A stretch of 64,000 bases of DNA from Nitratireductor basaltis (GCF_000733725.1 NZ_JMQM01000001.1:2418001-2482000); one strand, 5' to 3'. Positions 39,401 through 47,707 are shown, counted from the first letter of the stretch. The notes: a model not told the origin generated them from the letters alone. Translations and numbers: made by a program.

Positions 39401-40329
39401 ATCCTTCGGCTCCCTCCGCACCATTCGACCTTCTTGTGGACACCAATAATGGCGGAAACACACCGACCAACCCACCAATTGTCGACGGCATCAACACGGA
39501 TGACGGGCGGGAGCCGGATGACGGCATCACCAGTGACAACACGATCTCCGTCCATGGTCGCTCTGACGAGCCGGATGGCGCGGTGGTAACCGTCACCATC
39601 TCGACGCCCGGCGGGAGCGTGGTCGCGACGTTGACGGCAGTGGTTCAGGGAGGCACCTGGGAAACCGAGCCGACGCAACCGCTCGCTGACGGGGACTATG
39701 ATGTGAGCGCGACGCAGCGTGACCTTGCCGACAACCCGGAATCCGTGCCGTCGGTTTCCATGCCGATCATCATCGACACGAACGAGAATGGGACGGTCCC
39801 AACTGCCCCGCCTGTCATAGTTGGAATACGCGACGATACTGGCGCGGAGGATGGTTACACCAGTGACGACACGCTGTTCTTCTACGGCACCGGCGAGCGC
39901 TTCGCATTGGTGACCATCTATCTGGACGGAACGGCAATCGGATCCGAAATTGCTGATGCAAATGGCGAATGGGAATATGACCATACGCATGTCGTGCTGC
40001 CGGAGGCTACCTATCAGGTAACCGCGACGCAGCAGGACGCGGCACACAATCCACCGTCCGGACCCTCGGACGCATTCGAGTTGACAATCGACAAGACGCC
40101 GATCGGCCCGCCAACACGTGCAGTGGATGCGGGGCTCGATATGGTCCTGTTTGCCGAGGAGCCGTTGGACATCCAGCTGGACGATGACGGTGGTGACATC
40201 GAATTTCCGCTTGAGGAGGTGCAGAAGGAAACCGTCCCCGCGGATGAAAGCGGTTTCGAGTTTCATCATGCCAGCACCCACGGCCCTGCAAACGAGGCGG
40301 TGGAGATATCACGCTTGAGCGAAATCTGA
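36436..40329 (+). CDS. Large Ig-like repeat protein with BapA-like N-terminus
   Basis: A 1297-residue, strongly acidic, probable adhesin. Residues 1-110 resemble the BapA-type prefix domain. A hydrophobic stretch (VPPLLLLGLLGAGVAAAAVI) comes next, then DDDDGGGGGGG and a Pro-rich linker. Ten bacterial Ig-like repeats of about 100 residues follow, each opening with a version of 'PPVITGITEDSG...DGVTNDNTLFFHGTGEP' and closing near 'DPFDVVIDTNNGG'. The C-terminal 70 residues are non-repetitive. There is no Sec signal, RTX block or sortase motif, and no type I secretion genes lie nearby. ATG with AGGAG 6 bp upstream. Confidence 0.85.
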   Translation: MPIKLEVLSPGHVEAVQVTLNGPHTQFDVSEVRTVRLHLQPQSHFQFFRNGDDLLLQMQDGAESILLIDYFEDEDDIPELQFLAGDQSCFLPISFVNYDYQGLLIPEIGQAACSNEGFAVPPLLLLGLLGAGVAAAAVIADDDDGGGGGGGTTPPPDEAPEAPVVSAITEDLGSDPSDGITNDNTLLFSGTGLPGAIVVVYLNGEEIGSTVAEQDGSWTFNHTEVPLADGIYQVTAAQKLAADGKLSEISDAFRVEIDTNDGGVNPLPSPPPVITHITEDNGHDPSDGVTNDNTLFFSGTGKPHATVTLFLDGEVIGTALVGEDGTWQVDHTDQPLPDGRYVMTATQEDRAGNPVSAPSDPFDVVIDTNNGGSEETPAPIVTGITDDNGESDSDGITDDNTLEFHGIGEANALVFVYLNGVEIGSVVAGEDGLWTLDHTSVTLADGEYAVTARQVDAAGNDISPPSEVFDVIIDTNMGGTVPTPAPAITGITEDDGHDPNDGITKDDRLFIHGTGEPGAIVTIFMDGVEIGSLQVDAAGEWNFDYTNTAIPEGTYDLTASQRDLAGNDESETSDPFTITIDTNGGGTRPTQPPMVTGITDDSGVPDDGVTNDNTLFFHGTAEPNALVFVYLNGRQIGSDIADADGNWTYDHTEVVLRDGPHVVTATQQDAAGNDVSDESEPFDIYIDSGATGPVPPPVITHIDIDSGHSDSDGVTKHGEVDIHGVGRPNAIIYVRIDGQEVGSVAADANGAWVFPKEQVSLGEGPHVIEAQQQDLAGNDLSPLSDPFDVVVDTNNGGADPTQPPVVTAITEDSGDPDGVTNDNTLVFHGMSEPFALVKLYIDGTFVGTGIADENGAWDVNHTQTALADGTYAITATQEDQAGNAESAHSDVFEVVIDTNENGTVPTPPPVITGITEDSGEPDGVTNDNRLIFHGTSEPNATIELFINGVSIGTVKARPDGSWDYSHEGVALADGAYVVTATQRDLANNDPSAPSAPFDLLVDTNNGGNTPTNPPIVDGINTDDGREPDDGITSDNTISVHGRSDEPDGAVVTVTISTPGGSVVATLTAVVQGGTWETEPTQPLADGDYDVSATQRDLADNPESVPSVSMPIIIDTNENGTVPTAPPVIVGIRDDTGAEDGYTSDDTLFFYGTGERFALVTIYLDGTAIGSEIADANGEWEYDHTHVVLPEATYQVTATQQDAAHNPPSGPSDAFELTIDKTPIGPPTRAVDAGLDMVLFAEEPLDIQLDDDGGDIEFPLEEVQKETVPADESGFEFHHASTHGPANEAVEISRLSEI

Positions 40330-40510
40330 CCTTGGACGGGGCGTGAGCGCGTGATGCGCTTGCGTCCCTCTCCTCCCCTATGGCTGCCGCACCTGAAGCC
40401 TGCTGCGTAGAAAAATTTTCCGCGAATGCCTTGAAACACAAAGCTCCCGACCTGACCTGCAATCAGGTGATCCTGTAAGTTGAGGTCACATTGCTTCAGG
40501 GAGAGTAACC

Positions 40511-41170
40511 ATGGGTCTTCGCATCAACGATACCGCGCCGGATTTCACGGCAGAGACGACCGCAGGCAAGATCAACTTTCATGAGTGGATCGGTGATGGC
40601 TGGGCGGTGCTGTTCAGTCACCCCAAAAATTTCACGCCGGTCTGCACGACCGAGCTTGGCACGATGGCCGGCCTGGCGGGCGAATTCGAGAAGCGCAATG
40701 TGAAGATCATCGGCATCTCGGTCGACCCGGTGGAGGACCACAAGCGCTGGAAGGACGACATTCGCACCGCCACGGGCCATGCAGTCGATTATCCGCTGAT
40801 CGGCGACAGTGATCTCAAGGTCGCGAAGCTCTACGACATGTTGCCGGCCGATGCGGGCGAAAGCTCTGAAGGCCGCACGCCTGCCGACAACGCGACGGTA
40901 CGCTCGGTCTATGTCATCGGGCCCGACAAGAAGATCAAGCTTGTGCTGACCTATCCGATGACGACGGGGCGCAACTTCGACGAGATCCTGCGCGCCATCG
41001 ACTCCATGCAGCTGACCGCCAAGCATCAGGTGGCCACGCCTGCCAACTGGAAGCAGGGCGAGGACGTGATCATCACGCCGGCTGTCTCCAACGAGGATGC
41101 GACCAAGCGCTTCGGTTCCTACGAGACCATCCTGCCTTATCTGCGCAAGACGAAGCAGCCTGAGGCGTAA
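40511..41170 (+). CDS. 1-Cys peroxiredoxin (Prx6 type)
   Basis: Reduces H2O2 and organic peroxides. The 219-residue protein has the peroxidatic Cys45 in HPKNFTPVCTTELG, the supporting Arg in the NATVRSVYVIGPD region, and the longer C-terminal domain with NWKQGEDVIITPAVS typical of Prx6. No resolving Cys is visible, so an external reductant is needed. The region upstream (40330-40510) contains a small ACCTG-CAAT-CAGGT hairpin but no OxyR motif that I recognise. Confidence 0.94.
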   Translation: MGLRINDTAPDFTAETTAGKINFHEWIGDGWAVLFSHPKNFTPVCTTELGTMAGLAGEFEKRNVKIIGISVDPVEDHKRWKDDIRTATGHAVDYPLIGDSDLKVAKLYDMLPADAGESSEGRTPADNATVRSVYVIGPDKKIKLVLTYPMTTGRNFDEILRAIDSMQLTAKHQVATPANWKQGEDVIITPAVSNEDATKRFGSYETILPYLRKTKQPEA

Positions 41171-41211
41171 GGCCGCAAGTTTCGAGCCCGGTCTCGTCAC
41201 ATTCGTAAAAG

Positions 41212-41244
41212 AGACTCCGCTCGTTTTGAACGGAGTCTTTTTTT
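41212..41244 (+). terminator. Rho-independent terminator overlapping the next gene's ribosome-binding site
   Basis: Stem AGACTCCG / CGGAGTCT (8 bp, extendable with weak pairs) followed by a run of T residues. The T tract ends one base before the ATG of the next gene (41246), and its only Shine-Dalgarno (GGAG, 41232-41235) is inside the 3' arm of the stem. Confidence 0.82.
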
Positions 41245-41245
41245 C

Positions 41246-41560
41246 ATGCGTAAGTTTTCAATCATCCTCCTCACGCTTGCCGGTGTCGGCACTCTTGCCA
41301 CCGGTGCTCATGCCTGGGATCAGACGGCATCCAAGCTGAAGGACCAGTGCCTCTCCTCCTCCACGGTGCGCAATGCCATCCACAATCCGCGCATCTGGGT
41401 CGATACGCGTGGCTCGCAGAATTTCAGCTATGCCATTGTCGGCGGTGACTCCAAGCACTCGCGCGACGAGATCGGCTTCATCTGCATCTACGACAAGGCC
41501 AGGGAAAAGATGGAGATCAGCGGCGAAGTGCACGAGGACGATCTCGACCGCATCTTCTAA
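41246..41560 (+). CDS. Small exported hypothetical protein
   Basis: A 104-residue protein with a clear Sec signal peptide (MRKFSIILLTLAGVGTLATG, ending AHA before WDQ) and an 80-residue mature part containing two Cys (DQCLSS and GFICIYDKA) that could form a disulfide. No family is recognised. The start is fixed by the signal peptide. Its ribosome-binding site lies in the terminator hairpin after the peroxiredoxin gene, so expression may depend on read-through or hairpin opening. Confidence 0.72.
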   Translation: MRKFSIILLTLAGVGTLATGAHAWDQTASKLKDQCLSSSTVRNAIHNPRIWVDTRGSQNFSYAIVGGDSKHSRDEIGFICIYDKAREKMEISGEVHEDDLDRIF

Positions 41561-41663
41561 AGCAATGGACTGCTGAGCAGTCTCGCCCTACATCGCTCCA
41601 ATGGCATGGCGCGACCAATCCTCTTGCGATATGGTCGCGCCGAATTTTTCAAGAAGGCGAGCG

Positions 41664-42440
41664 ATGTCAGAGCAACGGACCACCGCTGATGGCGGCATGG
41701 AAACGGCCTACGGCTTCAAGCAGGTTGGGCAGGGCGAGAAGCAGCCACTGGTCAATGAGGTGTTTCATCGGGTTGCCGACCGATATGACCTGATGAACGA
41801 CCTCATGTCCGCCGGACTGCACCGTCTGTGGAAGGACGGCATGGTGTCCTGGCTGAACCCGCCCAAGCGGCACGGTTTCAGGTCGCTGGATGTTGCCGGC
41901 GGCACGGGGGACATTGCCTTCCGCATTGTCGAGGCATCCAATCGCAATGCCGATGTCACGGTTCTCGACATCAACGGCTCCATGCTGAAGGTGGGCGAGG
42001 AACGTGCGCTGAAGCGCGGCATCGCCGAAAACCTCACCTTTGTCGAAGCCAACGCGGAGGAACTTCCCTTCGAAGACAACAGCTTCGACGCCTATACGAT
42101 CGCCTTTGGCATTCGCAATGTCCCGCGCATCGATGTGGCACTGTCGGAAGCCTATCGCGTCCTGAAGCCCGGCGGGCGCTTTCTTTGCCTCGAATTTTCG
42201 GAAGTGGACATGCCGCTTCTCGACCGCATCTATGACGAGTGGTCATTCCGCGCGATCCCGCCCATCGGCAAGATGGTGACGGGCGATGACGAGCCTTATC
42301 GCTATCTTGTGGAATCGATCCGCAAATTCCCCAACCAGAAGGACTTCGCGGCCATGATCACGCGCGCTGGCTTCTCCCGCGTGACATGGCGCGACTATTC
42401 CGGCGGCATTGCAGCACTGCATTCCGGCTGGAAGATCTGA
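41664..42440 (+). CDS. ubiE: Ubiquinone/menaquinone biosynthesis C-methyltransferase
   Basis: SAM-dependent methylation of the demethylated quinone ring. The 258-residue protein has the UbiE/COQ5 signatures [17 protein letters not shown] (about residues 38-54) and [15 protein letters not shown], with a SAM-binding [11 protein letters not shown] motif. Start at the ATG at 41664, preceded by AAGGCGAG; upstream in-frame codons from 41601 have no match to the family. It is followed after 10 bp by ubiB. Confidence 0.96.
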   Translation: MSEQRTTADGGMETAYGFKQVGQGEKQPLVNEVFHRVADRYDLMNDLMSAGLHRLWKDGMVSWLNPPKRHGFRSLDVAGGTGDIAFRIVEASNRNADVTVLDINGSMLKVGEERALKRGIAENLTFVEANAEELPFEDNSFDAYTIAFGIRNVPRIDVALSEAYRVLKPGGRFLCLEFSEVDMPLLDRIYDEWSFRAIPPIGKMVTGDDEPYRYLVESIRKFPNQKDFAAMITRAGFSRVTWRDYSGGIAALHSGWKI

Positions 42441-42450
42441 CGGGAAATCA

Positions 42451-44025
42451 ATGAGCACTGTTGGGGCATATTTCCGACTGGTCCGTGCGGGCTGGATTCT
42501 TGTTCGCGAAGGCGTGATCGCTGCCCTGCCGGGAGAGCAGTTTCAGGGCATGCCGCTTTTCATGTGGAAGGCGGCGCGGGTGTTTTCCCGCAGGCGTTCC
42601 GGCGAGCGCGACCGCTCGGAGCGACTGGCCAAGGCGGTGGACCGGCTGGGGCCATCCTATGTGAAGCTCGGCCAGTTTCTGGCCACGCGTCCGGATGTGG
42701 TCGGCCATGACATGGCCATCGACCTGGCCGGTCTGCAGGACCGGATGGACACTTTTCCCGATGCACTTGCGCGCAAGGAGATCGAGGAATCGCTCGGTCA
42801 GCGTATCGAGGATCTCTATCTCACCTTCGATCCCCCGGTTGCGGCTGCATCCATCGCGCAGGTCCACCCTGCCGAAGTGATCCGCAATGGCGAGCGCCAG
42901 AAGGTAGCGGTGAAGGTTATCCGGCCGGGCGTGCGTCGGCGCTTCAACAATGATCTGGAAAGCTATTTCCTTGCGGCCAAGCTGCAGGAAAGGCTCGTGC
43001 CGTCCTCCCGCCGACTGAAGCCGGTGGAGGTGACGCGCACGCTGGCGCAGACGACGCGGATCGAGATGGATCTGCGACTTGAGGCGGCGGCCATTTCAGA
43101 GATCCACGAGAACACCAAGGAGGATCCCGGCTTTCGTGTGCCCTGGGTGGATTGGGCGCGCACGGGCCGCGATGTCATCACGCTGGAATGGATCGACGGC
43201 ATCAAGATGTCGGATGTGGAGGGCCTGAAAGCGGCTGGCCATGATCTGGAAAAGCTCGCGGAAGTGCTGATCCAGTCCTTCCTGCGTCACACGCTGCGCG
43301 ACGGCTTCTTCCATGCCGACATGCATCCCGGCAATCTGTTCGTGGAAGCGGATGGTACGATTGTGGGTGTCGATTTCGGCATTGTCGGGCGCATCGGCAA
43401 GCGCGAGCGCCGGTTCCTGGCCGAAATTCTCTACGGCTTCATCACGCGCGATTTCCGCCGGGTGGCGGAAGTGCATTTCGAGGCGGGCTATGTGCCCGGC
43501 CATCACGATGTGGCAGCCTTCGCGCAAGCGCTCAGGGCGATTGGCGAACCCATTCACGGACAGCCGGCGGAGACCATCTCCATGGCGCGGCTGCTTACCC
43601 TTCTGTTTGAAGTGACCGAGCTTTTCGACATGCAGACGCGGCCCGAACTTTTGCTTCTGCAGAAGACCATGGTCGTGGTGGAGGGTGTGTCGCGCAATCT
43701 GAACCCGCATTTCAACATGTGGAAGGCGGCCGAGCCTGTGGTCGGCGACTGGATACGCTCCAATCTCGGCCCGCGGGGCGTGGCTACCGATGCGCGCGAC
43801 GGGTTGAACGCGCTTGTCTCCCTGGCTCGCCAGGCACCCGAATTCGCAGCCCGCACGGAGCGTCTTTCACGCGAGCTCGATCGCATGGCTGTCAACGGTA
43901 TCCGGCTGGACGAGGAGACGGCGCTGGCCATCGGCAATGCCGAGGCCAAGCTGAACCGCTCGGGCCGCTTCGCCCTTTGGATCATTGCGCTGTCGCTGAT
44001 CGGGATCCTCATACAGCTGTCGTGA
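42451..44025 (+). CDS. ubiB: Ubiquinone biosynthesis protein UbiB (atypical kinase-like)
   Basis: Atypical kinase/ATPase of the ABC1/ADCK family, needed for ubiquinone assembly. The 524-residue chain has the KxGQ motif (SYVKLGQFLATRPD), the Ala-rich loop AAASIAQVHPAE, the catalytic-type DGFFHADMHPGNLFV and VDFGIVGRIG, and a C-terminal membrane span (FALWIIALSLIGILIQL). ATG at 42451, in an operon with ubiE. Confidence 0.95.
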   Translation: MSTVGAYFRLVRAGWILVREGVIAALPGEQFQGMPLFMWKAARVFSRRRSGERDRSERLAKAVDRLGPSYVKLGQFLATRPDVVGHDMAIDLAGLQDRMDTFPDALARKEIEESLGQRIEDLYLTFDPPVAAASIAQVHPAEVIRNGERQKVAVKVIRPGVRRRFNNDLESYFLAAKLQERLVPSSRRLKPVEVTRTLAQTTRIEMDLRLEAAAISEIHENTKEDPGFRVPWVDWARTGRDVITLEWIDGIKMSDVEGLKAAGHDLEKLAEVLIQSFLRHTLRDGFFHADMHPGNLFVEADGTIVGVDFGIVGRIGKRERRFLAEILYGFITRDFRRVAEVHFEAGYVPGHHDVAAFAQALRAIGEPIHGQPAETISMARLLTLLFEVTELFDMQTRPELLLLQKTMVVVEGVSRNLNPHFNMWKAAEPVVGDWIRSNLGPRGVATDARDGLNALVSLARQAPEFAARTERLSRELDRMAVNGIRLDEETALAIGNAEAKLNRSGRFALWIIALSLIGILIQLS

Positions 44026-44113
44026 AGCATCTGGCGCTTTGCATGGCTTGAGGATTTCGTTCATACCCTTTTGGCACACTGCCCGGATTTTCAAGCGAAG
44101 CGGATTTCGTGAC

Positions 44114-45337
44114 ATGGTGTTGGACGGGAAGCGCATTCTTCTGATCATCGGCGGCGGTATCGCGGCCTATAAATGCCTTGATCTGATCCGCCGGCTGCGC
44201 GAGCGCGGTGCGAATGTGCGCTGTGTGCTGACGAAAGCCGCACAGGAATTCGTCACGCCGCTTTCGATGGGCGCACTATCCGCCGAGAAGGTTTTCACGG
44301 ATCTCTTCGACCGTGAGGACGAGCATGATGTCGGCCATATCCGGCTGGCGCGTGAAAGCGACCTGATCGTGGTCGCACCGGCAACGGCCGACATGATGGC
44401 CAAGGTCGCCCATGGCCATGCCAGCGACCTTGCAGGCGCCGTTCTCCTGGCAACCAAAACCAGGGTTCTGTTCGCGCCCGCCATGAACCCGCAGATGTGG
44501 GCGCATCCGGCCACCCGGCGCAATCTGGCAGTCTTGAAGGATGACGGCGTGTATTTCGTCGGCCCCAATCGCGGCGAGATGGCCGAAAGCGGTGAAGCGG
44601 GCGAAGGACGGATGGCCGAGCCGCTGGAAATCGTCGCGGCTGCGGAGGCGCTTCTTGATGACCGACTGAAGCCGCTTTCCGGCAAGCGCATTATCGTGAC
44701 TTCCGGCCCGACCCATGAGCCGATCGACCCCGTGCGCTATATCGCCAATCGCTCATCAGGGCGGCAGGGCCATGCCATTGCAGCTGCCTTGGCGGAACTG
44801 GGCGCGGATGTGCAGCTTGTGTCGGGGCCGGTGAATATTCCCGACCCGGATGGCGCGAACGTCACCCGCGTCGAGAGCGCGCGGGACATGAAGGCGGCGG
44901 TGGAAGAGTTGCTGCCCGCCGATGCGGGTATCTTTGTTGCAGCCGTAGCCGATTGGCGCACGGCCACCGAGACGGGCGAAAAGATCAAGAAGCAGGCAGG
45001 TGCGGATGTGCCGCATCTGGAACTGGTCGAAAATCCCGACATTCTGGCCGGCATCGGCCATCACAAAATGCGCCCTCACCTCGTGATCGGCTTCGCGGCC
45101 GAAACACAGAATGTGGTCGAGAATGCGCGCAAGAAGCTTTCCAAGAAGGGTGCGGACTTCATTATCGCCAATGATGTCTCCCATGACAGTGGCGTGGGCG
45201 AGAGCGGCGTGATGGGCGGCACGCGCAACCGCGTGATCGTGGTTGGCAGCGATGGTGAGGAAGCCTGGCCTGAAATGAGCAAGGAAGAGGTTGCCGAAAA
45301 GATCGCGGCACTTGTTGCAGAGAGGCTCACGGCATGA
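44114..45337 (+). CDS. coaBC: Bifunctional phosphopantothenoylcysteine decarboxylase / phosphopantothenate-cysteine ligase
   Basis: Two consecutive steps of coenzyme A synthesis in one 407-residue protein. The N-terminal flavin-binding CoaC domain includes ILLIIGGGIAAYKCLDLIR, APATADMMAKVAHG and the PAMNPQMW motif. The C-terminal CoaB domain has VTSGPTHEPIDPVRYIANRSSG and a GFAAET region. I take the ATG at 44114 because it puts the domain at the normal distance from the N-terminus. The GNAT gene overlaps its stop by four bases. Confidence 0.95.
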   Translation: MVLDGKRILLIIGGGIAAYKCLDLIRRLRERGANVRCVLTKAAQEFVTPLSMGALSAEKVFTDLFDREDEHDVGHIRLARESDLIVVAPATADMMAKVAHGHASDLAGAVLLATKTRVLFAPAMNPQMWAHPATRRNLAVLKDDGVYFVGPNRGEMAESGEAGEGRMAEPLEIVAAAEALLDDRLKPLSGKRIIVTSGPTHEPIDPVRYIANRSSGRQGHAIAAALAELGADVQLVSGPVNIPDPDGANVTRVESARDMKAAVEELLPADAGIFVAAVADWRTATETGEKIKKQAGADVPHLELVENPDILAGIGHHKMRPHLVIGFAAETQNVVENARKKLSKKGADFIIANDVSHDSGVGESGVMGGTRNRVIVVGSDGEEAWPEMSKEEVAEKIAALVAERLTA

Positions 45338-45870
45338 GTGCCGCGCCGCGGCTGGAGACGGAGCGGCTGATCCTGCGCGGCCATGAGGTGCAGGACTTCG
45401 CTGCTCTTTACGCGCTGTGGACCGATCCGACCGCCAGCCAGTATGTCACGCAGCCGCATTCGGAAGAGGATGGCTGGAAGAAGCTTCTGATCAAGGCCGG
45501 GTGCTGGGAACTGCTCGGCTTCGGCTACTGGATGGTGGAAGACAAGGCGACCGGCAAGCTTCTGGGCGAAGTCGGCTTTCACGACATGCGTCGCGATATC
45601 ACGCCTAGCCTTGGCGGGACGATGGAAGCGGGCTGGACCTTTGCCGGTCATGCCCAGGGCAAGGGGTATGCGCGCGAAGCGGTGCGGGCGATGCTCGACT
45701 GGTGCGACGAGACACACCGTGGAGCACTGGTAACCTGCATCATCGATCCGGAAAACACGCGCTCCATCACACTCGCGCAGGACTTCGGCTTTCGCGAGAT
45801 CGCGCGCACCAGCTACAAGCAGAAACCGGTCATCATGTATCAGCTCGCGCGTGGTACGCAGGCAGGCTGA
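45334..45870 (+). CDS. GNAT-family N-acetyltransferase
   Basis: A 178-residue RimJ/RimL-like acetyltransferase: LETERLILRGHEVQDFAAL at the N-terminus, the acetyl-CoA loop GHAQGKGYAREAVRAML, and DPENTRSITLAQDFGF. The acceptor is unknown. It is translationally coupled to coaBC (ATGA overlap) and ends the ubiE-ubiB-coaBC group. Confidence 0.9.
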   Translation: MSAAPRLETERLILRGHEVQDFAALYALWTDPTASQYVTQPHSEEDGWKKLLIKAGCWELLGFGYWMVEDKATGKLLGEVGFHDMRRDITPSLGGTMEAGWTFAGHAQGKGYAREAVRAMLDWCDETHRGALVTCIIDPENTRSITLAQDFGFREIARTSYKQKPVIMYQLARGTQAG

Positions 45871-45906
45871 GCGCCAGTTGACACCCAGCCCGCATCCAGT
45901 TCCGCG

Positions 45907-46449
45907 TCAGGCCAAACGTTCGCGGTAGATTTCCTGCAACTCGACAACCCGCGTCCAGAAGCGGTCCTCACCTTCACCGGCAAGCTCGTTGCGCAACACT
46001 TCCAGATGAGCGTGCCAGCCGCTGGCCACGTTGAGCATCTGCCCCGCATCCACAAGGCGCTTGTGGGTGAGGACGAGACGGACCTTCGAGCCTTCCTCGA
46101 AAAGTTCGAATTGCACCTCGCTCTCTGAATCGCCGGGCCATGTGAATGCCAGCAGGCGCGGAGGATCATATTCGGTAATGCGGCATTGCGAGGTGAATCC
46201 GTTCTTGTTGATGTCGGCAAAACGCTCCGGCGGCGTGTCCGCGGTGAAGTCGGAATGCCGGAATTTCAGCTCGACCTGGCCGCCAACGCGGTCATCCATC
46301 TCGCCGCCGGCTAGCCATTTGCGCCGCTTCTTGCCTTCGACCAGATATGACCAGACCCTGTCGGCCGGGCCGGGCAATATGCGCTCGATGCGCAGCGTGT
46401 CCGGCGCGATCAAGGTTCCCAAGGCATCATTGTCAATCATGCTTTTCAT
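45907..46449 (-). CDS. SRPBCC (AHSA1-like) domain protein
   Basis: A ligand-binding helix-grip protein of about 180 residues (IERILPGPADRVWSYLVEG, RRKWLAGGEMD, FTWPGDSESEVQFELFEEGS, SGWHAHLEVLRNELAGE). Its function is unknown; such proteins are often paired with an ArsR regulator, as here. I chose the ATG at 46449 (GGAG 7 bp upstream); a longer in-frame extension is likely not translated. It overlaps the end of the regulator gene, indicating coupling. Confidence 0.86.
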   Translation of the reverse strand: MKSMIDNDALGTLIAPDTLRIERILPGPADRVWSYLVEGKKRRKWLAGGEMDDRVGGQVELKFRHSDFTADTPPERFADINKNGFTSQCRITEYDPPRLLAFTWPGDSESEVQFELFEEGSKVRLVLTHKRLVDAGQMLNVASGWHAHLEVLRNELAGEGEDRFWTRVVELQEIYRERLA

Positions 46450-46831
46450 CACCATTCTCCATTGGTTTCGCCGGCTTTTTCGCGGCGACCTTGTCCTCGG
46501 CTTCAAGAAGCGCCTGCAATTCGTCGAGCCTTGCGTTCCAGAAGCGTTCGTAATGGCTGATCCATGATCGAGCTTCCGCAAGACGCATCGCGTCGAGGCG
46601 GCAATAATTTATCCGCCCCTCCTTTCGCCTGCGGACAAGCCCGGCCTGCTCCAGCACGCGCAGATGCTTGGACGCACCGGCCAGTGACATGGAGAAGGGC
46701 TCGGCCAGCGCACTGATGCTGCGCTCGCCATTTTTCAGTGAATCAAGCATGTGGCGGCGCGTCGTATCCGCCAATGCGTGAAAGATAAGGTCCAATTGCG
46801 CGTCATGTTCAACCATATGGTTTAGTAACAC
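46433..46831 (-). CDS. ArsR-family transcriptional regulator
   Basis: A 132-residue winged-helix repressor (HALADTTRRHMLDSLKNGE, FSMSLAGASKHLRVLEQAGL, RRKEGRINYCRLD). It lacks the CxC metal site of ArsR proper, so it belongs to the non-metal subgroup that controls SRPBCC partners. Start: GTG at 46831 with GAGG 7 bp upstream, or, if a TTGACT/TTACTA promoter is used, a leaderless ATG at 46816. Two copies of AACCA-N2-TGGTT flank the promoter, suggesting autorepression. Confidence 0.9.
   Translation of the reverse strand: MLLNHMVEHDAQLDLIFHALADTTRRHMLDSLKNGERSISALAEPFSMSLAGASKHLRVLEQAGLVRRRKEGRINYCRLDAMRLAEARSWISHYERFWNARLDELQALLEAEDKVAAKKPAKPMENGDEKHD
46811..46822. promoter_or_regulatory. Likely ArsR operator, proximal half-pair
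   Basis: Perfect palindrome AACCATATGGTT over codons 4-7 of the regulator gene. The same motif recurs 39 bp away at 46850-46861. The -10-like TTACTA lies directly next to it. Confidence 0.7.
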
Positions 46832-46849
46832 CGTCGCACCTCAATAGTC

Positions 46850-46861
46850 AACCACTTGGTT
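46850..46861. promoter_or_regulatory. Likely ArsR operator, distal half-pair
   Basis: AACCACTTGGTT, with the outer five bases of each side palindromic and identical to the proximal copy. On the minus strand it abuts the TTGACT that may serve as -35 box of the regulator promoter. Confidence 0.7.
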
Positions 46862-46941
46862 AAGTTTTATCATATGCGCATGAAAAAGCCACCGCACCAT
46901 GGGGTGCGATGGCTCTATGGAAGCGCCGAAATGGCCGGTTC

Positions 46942-47430
46942 CTATTCCTTGCTCTCGTCGGCGGGACCTGCATTCAGCTGGCCATATTTTTCCTCGCCGA
47001 TCTTCTCGAGCAGTTCGAGCTGGGTTTCGAGGAAGTCGATATGGCCTTCCTCGTCGGCCAGCAGTTCCTCGAACAGCTTCATGGTGACGTAATCGCCGGC
47101 GTCGTGGCAGATGTCGCGGGACTTCTTGTATGAATCGCGCGCCTCGTGCTCGCCGGCCAGATCGGCTTCAAGCACCTCGCGCACATTCTGCCCGATGCGC
47201 AGAGGCGCGACGGACTGGAGGTTCGGGTGACCTTCAAGGAAGATGATGCGCTCGACCAGCTTGTCGGCGTGATGCATCTCCTCGATGGATTCCTCGCGCT
47301 CCTTGTTGGCGAGCCTCGTATAGCCCCAATCTTCCAGAAGGCGGTAATGCAGCCAATACTGGTTGACCGCACCCAGTTCCAGGAAGAGGGCCTCGTTAAG
47401 CCGCTCGATAACGCTTGGCTCGCCTTTCAT
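46942..47430 (-). CDS. bfr: Bacterioferritin
   Basis: Heme-containing iron-storage protein forming 24-mers. The ferroxidase ligands E18, E51 and H54 and the heme Met52 fall at the canonical positions when the ATG at 47430 is used ([15 protein letters not shown]). Further ligands are visible in [10 protein letters not shown] and [16 protein letters not shown]. Length is 162 residues, normal. The 5' end overlaps the 3' end of bfd by 35 bp, an unusual amount, and both are in one operon. Confidence 0.95.
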   Translation of the reverse strand: MKGEPSVIERLNEALFLELGAVNQYWLHYRLLEDWGYTRLANKEREESIEEMHHADKLVERIIFLEGHPNLQSVAPLRIGQNVREVLEADLAGEHEARDSYKKSRDICHDAGDYVTMKLFEELLADEEGHIDFLETQLELLEKIGEEKYGQLNAGPADESKE

Positions 47431-47707
47431 TGAATCTGCTCCCGAATTTTTCGCGCAGCGCGCGGACACGATCCAGATAGGTCACGACCTCCGCCTCATC
47501 GATGGCGGCGTCGCGGTGATAGTCTTCGGTTACCCGAATGATCGTTTCGACCACATTCGGGAAGCAGCCGCAACAGCGTCCGCGCTTGGCCATGGCATGA
47601 TAGACCTTGGCGGGCACGATAAGCTGCCACGGATCCTCGTCGAGCATGGCGCGAATCTGCGCCTCGACTTCCTTCTGCGTAATGAAATTGCACTGGCAGA
47701 CGAGCAT
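47396..47707 (-). CDS. bfd: Bacterioferritin-associated ferredoxin-like protein
   Basis: A [2Fe-2S] protein with the Bfd Cys spacing: C4, C6 and C45, C48 (MLVCQCNF and RCCGCFP). Bfd reduces stored iron in bacterioferritin for release. At 103 residues it is longer than E. coli Bfd (64), with an extra basic C-terminus that reads through the start of bfr in another frame. No strong Fur/Irr box was found upstream; only an imperfect GCATTTTAAAGC palindrome at about 47725. Confidence 0.88.
   Translation of the reverse strand: MLVCQCNFITQKEVEAQIRAMLDEDPWQLIVPAKVYHAMAKRGRCCGCFPNVVETIIRVTEDYHRDAAIDEAEVVTYLDRVRALREKFGSRFNERRAKRYRAA

Noticed and set aside
38872-40281. 469-codon frame opposite the Ig-repeat gene
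   Set aside because: It is produced by the repeats of the real gene on the plus strand and has no independent support.
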